DNA of 64,000 nt from assembly GCF_932526225.1 (NCBI RefSeq), contig NC_064038.1:17965075-18029074 (forward strand). Direction: 5' to 3'. Each line of letters opens with the position of its first letter. Positions within the stretch are counted from its first letter, which is position 1. Positions 62,346 to 64,000 of this stretch are shown here, in pieces. Source of the DNA: Nematostella vectensis (taxonomy: Eukaryota > Cnidaria > Anthozoa > Actiniaria > Edwardsiidae). The notes beneath the pieces are model-generated. The model ran no database searches, was not told the origin of the DNA, and saw only the letters and a list, made by a program, of their open reading frames with translations. The position numbers were made by a program, and so were the translations under genes.

Positions 62346-62586
62346 CTAAGATGATATGTATGCATTTACATCGCCACCCTCCTCTTTCGTATGACTAACA
62401 AACATGGACAGAAGCTGTGACATATCAGAAACTTTAGCGTTGTCGATGACTTCTCGCCCCACGTACTTCTTGACTTTGTCGAATGCTCTGTCGTAATAGC
62501 CATATCCACTGTCTTCTTCTGAAGCGTCATAACCGGTCTCAATTTTGGTCAGTGTTTCAGGGCGTGTGTAGCTTTTGTAACTTCTA
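62346..62586 (-). pseudogene. N-terminal exon-like block of the CXC/EADTRM family gene
   Basis: After the acceptor TATCATAG near 62587 it reads SYKSYTRPETLTKIETGYDA, then AFDKVKKYVGREVIDNAKVS and DMSQLLSMFVSH. A plausible donor is GAT|GTAAAT near 62369. Confidence 0.5.
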
Positions 62587-62949
62587 TGATACTTTATTAT
62601 ATGCCAACAACCACTTCCGGTAGAATGACGCACGATGATTGGCTGTTGAGCGGTCCGGATCGTGCTGTAACGACTGCGGTCGTTACAAAAAAATTTCCGG
62701 ACCGACGACTCACTCGAGAAAATCAACAACAAGGTTGTTCTTTTTTCTACACTGTAATAGCAATTTGTTGCCGCTTTTCTGCATCGATGAGTTTTAATAT
62801 TTATGTTCAGACAGTGAGTTTTATTATGTAAGCTTACTTTATTTTTTTCTTCAATATAATTTCCAACTTTGTTTACCTTTACAGTTGCATCTGACAGTTT
62901 CGCTGATGTTCGTGAACATTTTGTTCGAATGAACATTCAGTGAAATCCA

Positions 62950-63732
62950 GTTCGTATTTCCACACAATGCTTTTTTAAAATTAAAATCATCCACAAATAA
63001 TGAATGCATCTTTTTAATAGTATGGAGTAACCGTCATTAATTGCTAAAATGCCACATTTAAATACTTGGTAAAGCATCTCTTAAAGATAAGGAAACCATT
63101 CAGTGACTACTAACTAATAGTTCCCGGCCAATAAGAGCTCACTACAATGACGCAAGCAATTATTTCTCGCCTGACTTCTGACCGCGTGGTCGACAGTTCT
63201 AAATTTTATGGTGTGTTTTGTCAAGCATTCAAGAGGATGCCAAGGAAATATGGTTTGGTCCCTCAAATGGATAAACATTGAACCACGAAGAAGGGAAAAT
63301 GTTCTTTTATGTAAGAGCGAACATGAAATGTGTGATAGCATGGCACTACAGAAAGGAACGTTTTTCTTACGAAAAGTTTTCACTTATTCATTGCCGTTCT
63401 GGTTTAAAACTTCACTTTGCCGGTAGATAGCAAGGTATTCGGGCTTTTTCTACTTGAATTCAATGGAAAAGAGGATATTTGGCTTGTGATTTGATCGTCT
63501 ATACTCTCGGACCATGTGGGCAATGTGTCATGACAAAAACGCGCCTTGTTTTCTTTCGGACATATAATTCTTAGTTCTTAGTTTTATTACTAAATAGCTG
63601 ATGAAGCTAATGCTAGAAGGACATTAAAATTAAAATACTTCAAATACAAATATATGCATAAAATCAACAATACTCAGCAATATGTAAGGTAAACACACAC
63701 AAATAAATCAGTCAGCAACTTGCTAGGTAATA
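62950..63732. other. non-coding, no gene recognised
   Basis: AT-rich. Short open frames on both strands overlap each other and show no family motif. Confidence 0.4.
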
Positions 63733-63734
63733 TT

Positions 63735-63828
63735 AAAATAAATAAATAAATAAATAAATAAATAAATGAATGAATGAATGAATGAATGAATGAATGAATG
63801 AATGAATGAATGAATGAATGAATGAATA
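63735..63828. repeat. (AAAT)n then (AATG)n microsatellite
   Basis: About eight AAAT units change without a break into about sixteen GAAT/AATG units. A single A-to-G step in the unit separates the two phases. Confidence 0.95.
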
Positions 63829-63967
63829 TGAGCCAGAGGTCAACGGTCTTTACAGCCTCTTGATATGTAAGGGGATGTAATGTAAGGGTACCTCTAAGTG
63901 AGGTATGGCCTGTGCGGCAGCGGCTCTGAAAGCAGGCAATGAGGTGGCATACACTGCTTCAGATGGC

Positions 63968-63987
63968 AAAAAAAAAAAAAAAAAAAA
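63968..63987. repeat. poly-A run
   Basis: About twenty consecutive A on the plus strand, possibly the tail of a retroposed sequence that ends here. No source element was recognised. Confidence 0.7.
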
Positions 63988-64000
63988 CTCTGATAGCTCT

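Larger units (their letters stand above)
59085..62590 (-). pseudogene. multi-exon gene of an uncharacterised invertebrate multicopy family, broken
   Basis: Exon-like blocks on the minus strand fit one gene, listed in the next entries: N-terminal block, a central conserved region with good splice sites, the helical C-terminal half with an EADTRM motif, and a final CXC (tesmin/TSO1-like) cysteine motif. An in-frame TAA near 61373, frame changes near 61062, 60070-60240 and 59715, and a TGA inside the CXC motif show it is decayed. Related proteins are, to my knowledge, present in many copies in cnidarians and other invertebrates without assigned function. Confidence 0.6.

Noticed and set aside
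1-64000. tRNA, rRNA or other structural RNA genes
   Set aside because: None recognised on either strand by reading; a covariance-model search would be needed to exclude small ones.

Overview
This window looks like a repeat-dense piece of an invertebrate animal genome, most likely a cnidarian (anthozoan). The evidence is AT-rich DNA, GT-AG introns, and the company of Polinton/Maverick, DIRS, Ty3/gypsy, Penelope-like and tyrosine-recombinase elements with long minisatellites. The species cannot be fixed from the sequence alone.

Layout. 1-850 is non-coding with a diverged ~238-bp direct repeat. 1.0-6.0 kb and 12.1-17.6 kb are the two halves of one decayed Polinton: PolB, Bro-N protein, integrase, phospholipase-like protein, protease, PX, then capsid, core-like, penton, ATPase and VLTF3-like genes, all on the minus strand except three plus-strand genes at 15.1-17.0 kb. 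Nearly every gene carries stops or frameshifts. Between PX and the capsid gene sits a young DIRS-like retrotransposon (about 6049-12113) with intact gag, RT/RNase H, tyrosine recombinase and an extra SGNH hydrolase. 18.5-19.2 kb is a hairpin plus a LINE 3' end. A minisatellite lies at 20 kb.

Host genes. A plus-strand gene of at least four small exons (20.9-25.1 kb) would encode a glycosylated four-pass membrane protein (tentative). Converging on it from the minus strand is the 3' part of a PXK-like gene: kinase C-lobe, basic region, proline-rich segment and terminal WH2 motif. It has seven phase-consistent exons between 38143 and 27451. Its introns hold a tyrosine-recombinase pseudogene, a MITE, a 30-bp minisatellite, an ATG/GTG-rich array and a 5.2-kb array of a 19-bp unit. 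That 19-bp array begins exactly at a 5' splice site and each unit copies the exon-intron junction. I consider this the most unusual feature of the window.

Right part. A second, unrelated 19-bp array fills 39.5-41.7 kb. A complete, very young Ty3/gypsy element (42586-46966) has identical 129-bp LTRs, a GTACT target duplication and one 1322-codon gag-pol frame. A MITE (47.6 kb), a decayed second gypsy element (48.1-54.0 kb, minus) and a frameshifted Penelope-like element with GIY-YIG domain (55.4-58.0 kb, plus) follow. 59.1-62.6 kb is a broken multi-exon minus-strand gene of an uncharacterised invertebrate multicopy family ending in a CXC cysteine-rich motif. The last kilobase is simple repeats.
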